From: Streptomyces sp. NBC_00178
Lineage (GTDB): Bacteria > Actinomycetota > Actinomycetes > Streptomycetales > Streptomycetaceae
DNA length: 64,000 nucleotides
Direction of reading: 5' to 3'
NCBI RefSeq assembly: GCF_036206005.1
Contig: NZ_CP108143.1
Span: 2,294,001 to 2,358,000, forward strand
Shown here: positions 51,495 to 59,013 of the stretch, one piece after another
Position numbering within the stretch: the stretch's first letter is position 1
Layout of the letters: the number at the start of each line of letters is the position of its first letter
The notes under the pieces: generated by a model
Seen by the model: the letters and a program-made list of their open reading frames with translations, nothing else
What the model was told of the DNA's origin: nothing
Databases searched by the model: none
Position numbers and translations under genes: made by a program

Positions 51495-51995
51495 CGCCCG
51501 GTCTCCGCCCTGCCCCCTCGGCGGCCGGGCGGAGACCGGACAGGCGGGCCGCCTTGCCCGGCCCTGCGCCGGGGCCTCACCGCATTCGGCACTCTTCATG
51601 GATGATTTTCAGACACTCGATCAAATCCAGCCAGACATATGCCTTTTCTGTGCAAAATCTGTGCACGACACACCTTCATTGCCCCGATAAATCTGACATG
51701 CCCAAAACATTTTCCCTGGTCCGGCCGACCGTGCCGAACTAAGGTCAGCCGCGGACGCCGGGGGGATCACGGGCGTCCACCGCTCCATGGGGCGGTTCAC
51801 GGGGGAAGGCGACACGCGGGTTCACCGCGCCCTCCGCGGCATGCCCGCCAACGGCGACGGGTGCGGGCCGCGGACAGGCGGGTGCCCGCTCCTCACCGCA
51901 TCGGTGGGTCGGCCGGCTTTCGCGACGACTGGTCCGCACATCGCCGGTCCGGGGGCTCGCGCCCGGCACGGGACCGGCTCGCCCAGGAGAGACAT
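51495..51995. other. 501-bp intergenic region with an AT-rich island
   Basis: After a GC-rich stretch holding weak hairpins, about 51595-51735 is strikingly AT-rich for this genome (for example GATGATTTTCAGACAC and TGCAAAATCTGTGCACGA) and presumably contains the promoter of the DUF2690 gene. The remaining 250 bp is a long leader. No coding sequence is supported. Confidence 0.55.
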
Positions 51996-52445
51996 ATGAA
52001 GACCGCAGTCACCCGCTTCGCCACCATTTCAGCCGCCACCGTCGCGCTCGGCCTCATCCCGCTCGCCGGCACCTCCTACGCCGCGAGCTGCAGCGGCACC
52101 GGCTGTGACAACCAGGGGCCCCGCGCGACCGCGTGCGAGACCTCCAGCGTGTCCACCCAGCGCACCATCACCAACAACTCCCGCAAGGCCGAACTCCGCT
52201 GGTCCGGCGGCTGTTCCGCCGCATGGGTGCGGGTCACCGACGACTCCGGCAACTCGATCTACAACTCGTTCGGCTACATCGAGAAGTACGACTCGGCCGG
52301 CAAGCTGATCCGCTCGCTGAGCGTCGAGATCCCGCACAACGGCAGCGACTGGTCCAACATGCTCGGCGGGGCCACCTACTACTACCGGGTCTGCGTCAAG
52401 TTCCAGGGCAACGAGTACCCGATGACCTGCAGCACCAAGTTCTGA
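51996..52445 (+). CDS. Secreted DUF2690 protein
   Basis: A 149-residue exported protein. The signal peptide (MKTAVTRFATISAATVALG) is cleaved near SYA-ASC. The mature part has the DUF2690 pattern: SCSGTGCDNQGPRATAC at its start, then ELRWSGGCSAAWVRV, with cysteines likely paired. Family function is unknown; the module is common in secreted Streptomyces proteins and behind protein-kinase anchors. AGGAGA precedes the ATG. It lies between the two giant secreted proteins and is followed by its own terminator. Confidence 0.85.
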   Translation: MKTAVTRFATISAATVALGLIPLAGTSYAASCSGTGCDNQGPRATACETSSVSTQRTITNNSRKAELRWSGGCSAAWVRVTDDSGNSIYNSFGYIEKYDSAGKLIRSLSVEIPHNGSDWSNMLGGATYYYRVCVKFQGNEYPMTCSTKF

Positions 52446-52465
52446 CCGGCCCACGGGGCCCCCGG

Positions 52466-52498
52466 CTCCCCGCAGGCGCGACGTGCCTGCGGGGAGCG
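52466..52498. terminator. Terminator of the DUF2690 gene
   Basis: A perfect 13-bp stem (GCTCCCCGCAGGC and its complement) with a 7-nt loop, 20 nt after the stop codon. Confidence 0.75.
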
Positions 52499-52513
52499 GC
52501 CCCTCGACCGGGC

Positions 52514-52533
52514 CGGTGAGGATCCTCACCGGT
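52514..52533. promoter_or_regulatory. 20-bp perfect palindrome upstream of the nuclease protein
   Basis: CCGGTGAGGATCCTCACCGG, self-complementary with no spacer, 130 bp before the ATG at 52664. The lack of a loop and its position suggest a dimeric-regulator operator rather than a terminator. Confidence 0.45.
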
Positions 52534-52663
52534 CCGGCCCCCTTCCCCGCACCTTCTCCGCGCGAGCGGCCCCGCACCCGTGTGCCCGGCACACCGGTGT
52601 CCGAGGCCCGCCCGTGCCCGGCGGGACCACCCAGCGGCGGCCCCGCCCAGATCCTGGAGCACC

Positions 52664-55600
52664 ATGCGTCATCGCCCTGCAAGACCCCGGGCGTCGTGGG
52701 CGGCCCTGACGGCCGCCGCGATGCTGAGCGGAACCCTTTTCACCACCTCCGCGGGAGCGGCCGAGCCATCGGCACCGTCCGCCCCCGCGGCCGTGGCCGC
52801 GCCCGCGACCTCGAACCCCACCTCCGTGCCCGCGTCGGAACGCTCCGCGCTCCTCGGTGAGCAGTGGAAGTCCTCCCAGGACGTCGCGTGGACGACGAGC
52901 GGGGACGCCGACGGCTTCCATCTGCTGACCGCGACCGGCTCCTCCGGCTACGCGTGGAAGACCCTGGCCACCCTCGCCGAACCGGGCTTCGACGCGGACG
53001 CCTGGATCGGCAACGCGTGTGTGACCGGAACGGGTCATCACGCCGTCGTCGTCTACGCGCCGCGCACCTTCACCAACAAGCCGGAGCTGATGGCCCGCGG
53101 CGGCTTCACCGCCGTGGTGAACCTGACCACGGGCGCGGTGCGCAAACTGCCCGTCCTCTCCTCGCTCTCCTACTACAACCCCGGCTGCGGCAACGGCGAC
53201 GCCGCGGTGCTGACCCAGTCCGGCAGCGAGGCGCGTCCCGGTACCCGCCTGTTGCGCCTGGACGCGCGCACCGGCCGCACCGCCCCGCCCACCACGGTGA
53301 AGGGGCAGGTCACCTCCGCGGTCCCGGGCCCCGGAACCACCACCCTCGCGGCGCGCGGCGCCCAGGTGATCTCCCTCGACGCGAAGGGGCACGTCAGCAC
53401 CGTCACCCGCACCGACAGCGTCCCCTTCCGCCTGGCCCCGGACGCCGACGGCGGTCTGCTCTACCTGGACCACCGGGGCGCCACCGCCACGGCGCGTCAC
53501 CTCGGCGCCGGGGCACTGAAGCGCCCGGACGCCACGACGGCACGGCCGGTCCAGGTGGCCGTCGGTCCGCTGAGCCGGCTCGGAGTGACCCGCAGCCGCG
53601 ACACCGTCTACGTGACGGGGCCCAGCCGGGCCCCGCGGACGGCCGCCCCCGCAGGCGTGGCGCGTGCCCCGGAGGCCGGCAAGGACGCCCAGGTGTCCAC
53701 GCTGGGTTCCGCGCTCGTCTCCCACCAGCGGTGGGCCGACGGCAAGGGCACCCTGCTCCAGCCCGGCGAGAGCACGGCCGGCCGGCCCGTCGACCTCGAC
53801 CTGACGGTCCGGGACTCGGGCCGCACCCGGACGCTCCGGGCCGTCACCGCCAAGGTGTCCTCCCGGCACTCGGCCGAGGGACGCTCCCTCTCCCCGGGCA
53901 TACGGACCTCCGCCGCGCCCCGGACCGGCGGATCCGCCGCGGCCGGGCGGACGGCGGCAGCCGTAGCGGCGGCGAGCTCGCCGAGCGACCCGGTGGAGGA
54001 CGAGCGGACCTGCTCGGTGCCCCGCAACGACCCGGGTAACCAGGCCATGCAGCCGAAGCCCCGTCAGGTGGAGTGGGCCGTCGACCAGGCGGTGCAGGGT
54101 TACCTGAACACCCACATCTCGCGTCCGGCGAACTGGCAGAACCTGGGCATGCCCGCGTACAGCCCCCAGAGCCTCTTCCTGAACCCCGCCCTCGACGGCG
54201 GCGGACGGGCCATGGCGCAGGTCATGCTGGGCGTGACCACGCAGGAGTCGAACATGTGGCAGGCGGCCCGCTCGGCCGTGCCCGGGGTCACCGCGAACCC
54301 GCTGATCGGCAACTACTACGGCATCGACCTCTACGACGGCGACAGCGCCAACGACTGGGACGTCGACTTCGCGGAGGCGGACTGCGGTTACGGCATCACG
54401 CAGGTCACGGACCACATGCGGATGGCCGGCCGCGAGGACGGTCACGGCGGTGCCGCCTGGGACTACCAGAAGCAGCGTGCCGCAGCGCTCGACTACACCG
54501 CGAACATCGCCGCCGGCCTGCAGATCCTCGTCTCCAAGTGGAACGAGACCCGGGCCGCGGGCATGATCGCCAACCATGGGACCAGCGGCCGTCCCGAGAA
54601 CTGGTACTTCGCCCTGTGGGCGTACAACTCGGGCTTCCACGCCAATGAGGGCAACGGGGCTCCCTGGGGGCTCGGCTGGGCCAACAACCCCGCCAACCCG
54701 GAGTGGGACGCGGGGCGCCTGCCCTTCATGGAGAACGCCGCGGGCGGCGAGGACGCGAGCGCCGCGGCCCGGCCGCAGAACTGGCCGTACCAGGAGAAGG
54801 TGCTGGGCTTCGCCGCCCATCCGCCGTCCTTCCTCGAGTCGCCCGGCGTGATGGTGGCGGCCTTCCGCCCCGCCACCTGGAACGGCACGAACGAGAGCGT
54901 CTCCACCAAGGGCAGCGCCTTCTACAACCGCGCCCATCTGAAGGCGCCCGAGGACGCGTTCTGCGAGCCGACGTCCAACGACTGCTTCCCCGGCCGCATC
55001 TCCGACAGCGCGTCCAACGACAACGGCTCCTCGGGTCCGTGCGGGCGCGAGGACTTCATGTGCTGGTGGCACAAGCCGGTCACCTGGAAGGCCGACTGCG
55101 TCGACACCTGCGGCTACGAGTTCATCCGCTTCTCGACCAGCATGGGTGAGGAGCCGAACGGCACCGCCTACCCGCCGGCCTGCACCACCGCGGGGCTGCC
55201 GTCCGGCGCGCTGATCGTCGACGACGTGCCGCAGGGCACCGCGGTCCACCGTCCGGGGTGCGACAACAGCGGCTGGACCAGCAAGGGCTCCTTCTCCTTC
55301 GACTTCGGCAACAACGGAAGCGAGAGCGTCTATCCCTCCAAGGTCGACCTCCACCAGCTGGGCGCCGGCTTCGGAAGCCACTTCTGGTTCGGTCACACCC
55401 GCCAGGACGACGCCAAGGGCAACCGCCTGAAGATCACCGGCAGCTGGAAGCTGAACCAGACGCTCGACAAGGACGCCAGGGTGTGGGTGCACCTGCCCGA
55501 CCACGGCGCGCAGACGAAACAGGCCGAGTACCAGATCAAGACCAAGAACGGCTGGTCCACGAAGACCGTCTCCCAGCCCGGGAGCACGAACCGCTGGGTC

Positions 55601-57094
55601 AGCCTCGGCGCCTACCGCACCAAGGGCATCACACCGGAGGTCAGACTCAGCACCATCACCGCGGACGGCACCGGCGACGAGGACATCGCGTTCGACGCCG
55701 TCGCCTTCGAGCCCGGGAACTGGAGCACCACGCCCGACATCGTCATCCCCGACGCCGTCGAGGACGCCCCCGATCCGGAGTGGGAGGACACCGACCGCCA
55801 GAAGCAGCCCGCACCCGACGGGGTGACCTCGGTGTCCAGGCTGGCCGCGACGCCGAAGGAGACCTGCCGGGACACCGACCACAAGGGCACCCGGCAGTGC
55901 ATCACGCTGGACCCGGACATCGACCAGTACGCCACCCCTGAGCAGCAGAGGTCGCTGGACCGGGCGGCCGCTCTGGACACGCCGCTGGTCTCCTGGTGCG
56001 ACAACGCCGACGTCTCCGGCTACACGCTCACCCGACGGGAAGGCTGCCACAAACTGGCCGTGCTGATCCGCTGGGAGCACGACGGCAAGACCGTCGGCAC
56101 GGCCGTGTTCATGGTGCGTCAGGAGATCCTCCTGGAGAACAAGGCGGCCTCCCGCGAGAAGCTCTTCATGGGCGCCCTGTCCATCGACACGACGCTGGGC
56201 CCGGTGACCCTGGACTACTGGGACGCCACCTGTTCCCCGAACTGCGACACGACGTACAACGGGACGTGGAGCGGTCCGACCGTGTGGGAGCCGGTGGTGG
56301 ACACGCACTGGGTGTCGGCCACCCGGACCTTCACGTGGAAGACGCCGGTCTCCGGTACGACGGAGGAGTTCGACCGCGGCACCTTCCTCGGCTTCACCTC
56401 CGCCGCGGCGGCAGCCGCCGGCGCGGTGAAGCTCAAGGAACCGAGCTGGGTGTTCTGGGGTCAGGTCAGGTGCGACAACTCCGTCAACGTGTCCAACTCG
56501 ACGGGCTGCATCTTCCCGAAGCACGTGCCCACCTGGGAGACGAACACCAAGCGGTACCCGGCGGCGGCCACCTACTACTGGGTGATGCGGGAGGAGTTGT
56601 CGACCCACCCGGGCAGCCGGTCGCGGGGGAAGCCGATGCACCGCCTGGCGGACACCGCCGCCCAGGAGTACAACCGCAACACGATCTGCCGGAAGACGGG
56701 CCCGGGTGCCTTCGTCCCGCACGGCGACGCCACACCCGACGCCAAGGGTGAGGTCCAGTGCGACGAGTTCCCGTTCGCCGCGGCCAAGGAGAGCGGTGGC
56801 CAGTGGCTTCCGGTACGCAGTGGCGGCGTGTGCGCCCAGTTGTACGCCAAGCAGCAGCCGGACGACACCTGGCGTCTCTTCGACGACGACAACTACGACC
56901 CGCCGTCCTGGAACGAGCCCTGCGGCCGGGCCAGCATGGCCGGCAAGCAGAACATGGACGCCGGCCGGGGTCCCGGCCTGTCCGGGTTCTACACGAAGGC
57001 GCGCGTCGCTGACGGCGACGCCTTCTACATGGACGTACCGGGTGTCGAAGGCTGCACCCTGACCGACGTCTGCACCGTGCGTCCGCCGGCCTAG
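52664..57094 (+). CDS. Giant secreted modular protein with NucA/NucB-type nuclease tip (candidate toxin)
   Basis: A 1476-residue exported protein. ATG 52664 with CTGGAG gives a signal peptide ending near TTSAGA. Residues about 60-450, the transglycosylase-like domain (Glu near 528 in TTQESNMWQ; DCGYGITQVTDHM; ALWAYNSGF) and the golvesin-like domain (about 877-1021, HQLGAGFGSHFWF) are clearly homologous to the 47001 product. The C-terminus differs. A cysteine-rich region of about 320 residues leads to CDEFPFAAAKESG (Asp/Glu near 1367-1368) and QNMDAGRGPGLSGFY...DGDAFYMDV, the NucA/NucB deoxyribonuclease pattern. A SUKH immunity-like gene lies convergently downstream. I infer a secreted antibacterial nuclease; a developmental nuclease is the alternative. 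Confidence 0.85.
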   Translation: MRHRPARPRASWAALTAAAMLSGTLFTTSAGAAEPSAPSAPAAVAAPATSNPTSVPASERSALLGEQWKSSQDVAWTTSGDADGFHLLTATGSSGYAWKTLATLAEPGFDADAWIGNACVTGTGHHAVVVYAPRTFTNKPELMARGGFTAVVNLTTGAVRKLPVLSSLSYYNPGCGNGDAAVLTQSGSEARPGTRLLRLDARTGRTAPPTTVKGQVTSAVPGPGTTTLAARGAQVISLDAKGHVSTVTRTDSVPFRLAPDADGGLLYLDHRGATATARHLGAGALKRPDATTARPVQVAVGPLSRLGVTRSRDTVYVTGPSRAPRTAAPAGVARAPEAGKDAQVSTLGSALVSHQRWADGKGTLLQPGESTAGRPVDLDLTVRDSGRTRTLRAVTAKVSSRHSAEGRSLSPGIRTSAAPRTGGSAAAGRTAAAVAAASSPSDPVEDERTCSVPRNDPGNQAMQPKPRQVEWAVDQAVQGYLNTHISRPANWQNLGMPAYSPQSLFLNPALDGGGRAMAQVMLGVTTQESNMWQAARSAVPGVTANPLIGNYYGIDLYDGDSANDWDVDFAEADCGYGITQVTDHMRMAGREDGHGGAAWDYQKQRAAALDYTANIAAGLQILVSKWNETRAAGMIANHGTSGRPENWYFALWAYNSGFHANEGNGAPWGLGWANNPANPEWDAGRLPFMENAAGGEDASAAARPQNWPYQEKVLGFAAHPPSFLESPGVMVAAFRPATWNGTNESVSTKGSAFYNRAHLKAPEDAFCEPTSNDCFPGRISDSASNDNGSSGPCGREDFMCWWHKPVTWKADCVDTCGYEFIRFSTSMGEEPNGTAYPPACTTAGLPSGALIVDDVPQGTAVHRPGCDNSGWTSKGSFSFDFGNNGSESVYPSKVDLHQLGAGFGSHFWFGHTRQDDAKGNRLKITGSWKLNQTLDKDARVWVHLPDHGAQTKQAEYQIKTKNGWSTKTVSQPGSTNRWVSLGAYRTKGITPEVRLSTITADGTGDEDIAFDAVAFEPGNWSTTPDIVIPDAVEDAPDPEWEDTDRQKQPAPDGVTSVSRLAATPKETCRDTDHKGTRQCITLDPDIDQYATPEQQRSLDRAAALDTPLVSWCDNADVSGYTLTRREGCHKLAVLIRWEHDGKTVGTAVFMVRQEILLENKAASREKLFMGALSIDTTLGPVTLDYWDATCSPNCDTTYNGTWSGPTVWEPVVDTHWVSATRTFTWKTPVSGTTEEFDRGTFLGFTSAAAAAAGAVKLKEPSWVFWGQVRCDNSVNVSNSTGCIFPKHVPTWETNTKRYPAAATYYWVMREELSTHPGSRSRGKPMHRLADTAAQEYNRNTICRKTGPGAFVPHGDATPDAKGEVQCDEFPFAAAKESGGQWLPVRSGGVCAQLYAKQQPDDTWRLFDDDNYDPPSWNEPCGRASMAGKQNMDAGRGPGLSGFYTKARVADGDAFYMDVPGVEGCTLTDVCTVRPPA

Positions 57095-57123
57095 CGACCG
57101 GCGTCCTCACGGACGGAAGACCG

Positions 57124-57161
57124 CCTGCGGGCCCGCACCGACCGAGGTGCGGGCCCGCAGG
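57124..57161. terminator. Bidirectional terminator between nuclease protein and SUKH gene
   Basis: A perfect 16-bp stem (CCTGCGGGCCCGCACC and its complement) with a 6-nt loop in the 88-bp convergent gap. It insulates the two transcripts, so the putative immunity gene is expressed independently. Confidence 0.8.
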
Positions 57162-57182
57162 TGCGCGCGGGCGGGGGCGGAC

Positions 57183-57794
57183 TCAGCCGTAGTGGACGTC
57201 CCAGACGACATGGGGCAGCGGCACCCCGTCGGCCTCGATACGGGGGACGGCCTTCCGCCCGGTGGCGGTGGGGACCGGGGAGCCGCCGGCCAGTGCCTCC
57301 AGGACGGTCTCCAGGAGGTGCGACAGACTGTCCCAGCGCTTCACCCCGTTCAGGCCGACGGACGGATCCAGCTCCAGGACGGCCCCGAACCCGGGCCCCT
57401 CCCGGTGGTCGACCACGAGCTGTCCGCCCGTGTGGTTGAGCGCGACCGGGAGCCAGCGCACATCCGCCGTCACGCCGACGACGTATTCCGCCTCGTCGTC
57501 CTCGACGGCCCTGGCGACCTCCTCCTCCATGTCCCGCAGCCCGTCGGACATGCGGGCCGCACCCAGGAGCGGGAAGTCGGTGGGCACGAATGCACCGGCG
57601 GCGAGTACGCGGTCGACGGCGGAACCGTCGTGCAGTTCGAGCCAGGACCGGACGTCCGGGTGCAGGTCGAACCGGTCTGGTGCGATGCCGTCGACCAGCC
57701 GGGGATCGGCGGGCGGAGCGAGCTGCCCGAAGTCGCCCGGGGCGTGTTCCCGCAGCCACGCGTCGAGACGGGCCACGGTGTCGGCAGGTTTCAC
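57183..57794 (-). CDS. SUKH (SMI1/KNR4) family protein, candidate immunity protein
   Basis: A 203-residue cytoplasmic protein. The SMI1/KNR4 landmarks are in order: LHPDVRSWLELHDGSA (first helix and turn), GAFVPTDFPLLGAARM, then WLPVALNHTGGQLVVD and GPGFGAVLELDP. SUKH proteins are known as immunity partners of many nuclease toxins in polymorphic toxin systems. The GTG at 57794, preceded by GAGGGGAC, is preferred to the longer open frame reaching 57908. It is adjacent and convergent to the NucA/NucB-type protein, which makes it the obvious candidate for self-protection; the pairing is inferred. Confidence 0.85.
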   Translation of the reverse strand: MKPADTVARLDAWLREHAPGDFGQLAPPADPRLVDGIAPDRFDLHPDVRSWLELHDGSAVDRVLAAGAFVPTDFPLLGAARMSDGLRDMEEEVARAVEDDEAEYVVGVTADVRWLPVALNHTGGQLVVDHREGPGFGAVLELDPSVGLNGVKRWDSLSHLLETVLEALAGGSPVPTATGRKAVPRIEADGVPLPHVVWDVHYG

Positions 57795-57990
57795 GGGTCG
57801 GTCCCCTCGTCGTGCGAGGCGGCCCCACCGGCCGATACGGCCGGGACACGCCGCGCCTCGCGCCTGTCCGGGTCGGGCCGGTGGCGTGCGTAGCATCGTG
57901 GGTGCCACGAGCGGGACAGCCGTGCGGCGAGGGTACGACCCGGCTCGCAGGTCCTGTCCCTCGTCGCAGGGCAGAACGATTTTTCAGTGG

Positions 57991-58064
57991 TGGGGCGGGT
58001 GGGACTCGAACCCACGGCCGACGGATTATGAGTCCGCTGCTCTAACCGGCTGAGCTACCGCCCC
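57991..58064 (-). tRNA. tRNA with CAT anticodon (Met-elongator or Ile2)
   Basis: A 74-nt cloverleaf beginning GGGGCGGTAGCTCAGCCGG and ending CCCGCCCCA, with encoded CCA (57988-57990). The anticodon loop is CTCATAA, giving CAT. Elongator Met or lysidine-modified Ile2 cannot be separated by eye; the initiator is excluded because the first acceptor pair and the anticodon-stem GGG:CCC are not of initiator type. Confidence 0.93.
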
Positions 58065-58243
58065 GTATCGGCGTGGCGCGTACACGTGTGCGCGCCGTCT
58101 GCCGCAGCATAGCCGGTCATACGATCTCCTGCTGCGGATGGCCGGCTTCGCGTGACCATGAAGACCTCGCTGCGCGCTGCCCGGTTCCGGACGTCGCGAA
58201 ATCACCCCGAAAGAGTCACTGACGGGCTCGCGCGGGCACAAGA

Positions 58244-58267
58244 AAAAGGACCCCGTGGGGTCCTTTT
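58244..58267 (-). terminator. Intrinsic terminator of the tRNA-Asn pair
   Basis: A 10-bp stem (AAAAGGACCC and complement) with a 4-nt loop, followed on the minus strand by TTTTTCTT. This is a canonical Rho-independent terminator 8 nt after the second tRNA-Asn. Confidence 0.85.
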
Positions 58268-58274
58268 CCGTCCG

Positions 58275-58347
58275 CTCCCCCGACTGGACTCGAACCAGTA
58301 ACCCTCCGGTTAACAGCCGAATGCTCTGCCAATTGAGCTACAGGGGA
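58275..58347 (-). tRNA. tRNA-Asn (GTT)
   Basis: A 73-nt cloverleaf beginning TCCCCTGTAGCTCAATTGG with anticodon loop CTGTTAA (GTT), T-loop TTCGAGT and discriminator G. CCA is not encoded. It is one of two near-identical copies; they differ in the anticodon stem and variable region. Confidence 0.95.
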
Positions 58348-58352
58348 TCGCG

Positions 58353-58425
58353 CTCCCCCGACTGGACTCGAACCAGTAACCTGCCGGTTAACAGCCGGCT
58401 GCTCTGCCAATTGAGCTACAGGGGA
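58353..58425 (-). tRNA. tRNA-Asn (GTT), second copy
   Basis: A 73-nt cloverleaf of the same sequence type as its neighbour, separated by only 5 bp and transcribed first. The anticodon stem is GCCGG/CCGGC. The pair shares the terminator at 58244-58267. Confidence 0.95.
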
Positions 58426-58605
58426 TTGCTGCGTGCCTCGAATCGTACCTGCCTGGCGGCTGCCGAGCGGCGCGCGTTCGCTGCGACACATACATTAGCG
58501 CAAGCAGGGGGGTGCTCCGCCAATCGGTATGCCCCGGGGTGATCTCGGGCGTGCGCGGGTAGGCGGGCAGCACACGTCGCACGGAGCGAAGGAAGGGTGG
58601 CAGCC

Positions 58606-58908
58606 ATGCGGTACCGGCTCACGTTCATCGCCGGAGTGGCCCTCGGTTACGTGCTCGGCACGCGAGCCGGGCGCGAGCGTTACGAGCAGCTGAAGAAGTC
58701 GGCGCAGCGGCTCGCCGAGAATCCGGCGGTGCGCAGCGCGGCGGAGTCCGCCGCGCACGGTGGCCGGGAGTTCGCCGGCAAGGCCTACCACTCGGTGAGC
58801 GAGAAGGTGGGGGACAGGGTGCCCGTCTCCGTCTCCGACCGGGTGCGCTCGCTGAAGGAGCGCAGCGGCCAGAACGGCTCCGACGACTGGGGCACGACCA
58901 ACACCTGA
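58606..58908 (+). CDS. YtxH-like small membrane-associated protein
   Basis: A 100-residue protein. It has a short N-terminal hydrophobic helix with glycine packing (RLTFIAGVALGYVLGTRAG), then a charged amphipathic helical tail rich in Arg/Glu (RERYEQLKKSAQRLAE). This layout is that of YtxH/GvpP-like proteins, small membrane-associated stress proteins of unclear role. The ATG at 58606 is served by GAAGGAAGGG; a GTG nine bases upstream overlaps that site. Confidence 0.8.
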   Translation: MRYRLTFIAGVALGYVLGTRAGRERYEQLKKSAQRLAENPAVRSAAESAAHGGREFAGKAYHSVSEKVGDRVPVSVSDRVRSLKERSGQNGSDDWGTTNT

Positions 58909-58935
58909 GGCCCACACCTGAGGCCATCACCTGAC

Positions 58936-59001
58936 GCCGCACCGGCGGACCTTTCCCGTACCGGGCACCGGCCCGGTACGGGAAAGGTCCGCCGGTGCGG
59001 C
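58936..59001. terminator. 31-bp perfect hairpin abutting the FGGY kinase start
   Basis: Arms 58936-58966 and 58971-59001 pair without mismatch over 31 bp around a 4-nt loop, by far the longest perfect hairpin I find here. It lies 28 nt after the YtxH-like stop and ends only 12 nt before the kinase ATG. It surely terminates upstream transcription and leaves little room for a ribosome site on the kinase. Confidence 0.8.
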
Positions 59002-59013
59002 AGAATCTTGGGT

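Noticed and set aside
52526..56722. Very long open frame on the minus strand opposite the nuclease protein
   Set aside because: It results from GC-rich codon bias of the plus-strand gene; its translation is rich in Arg/Gly/His, has no known motif and has no ribosome site.
57991..58425. tRNA cluster as an integration (att) site
   Set aside because: No integrase, no duplicated tRNA 3' end and no flanking mobile genes; the two Asn tRNAs are complete tandem copies with a shared terminator.
58275..58425. Repeat unit resembling a CRISPR array
   Set aside because: The repeats are full tRNA-Asn genes in only two copies; there are no spacers or cas genes.
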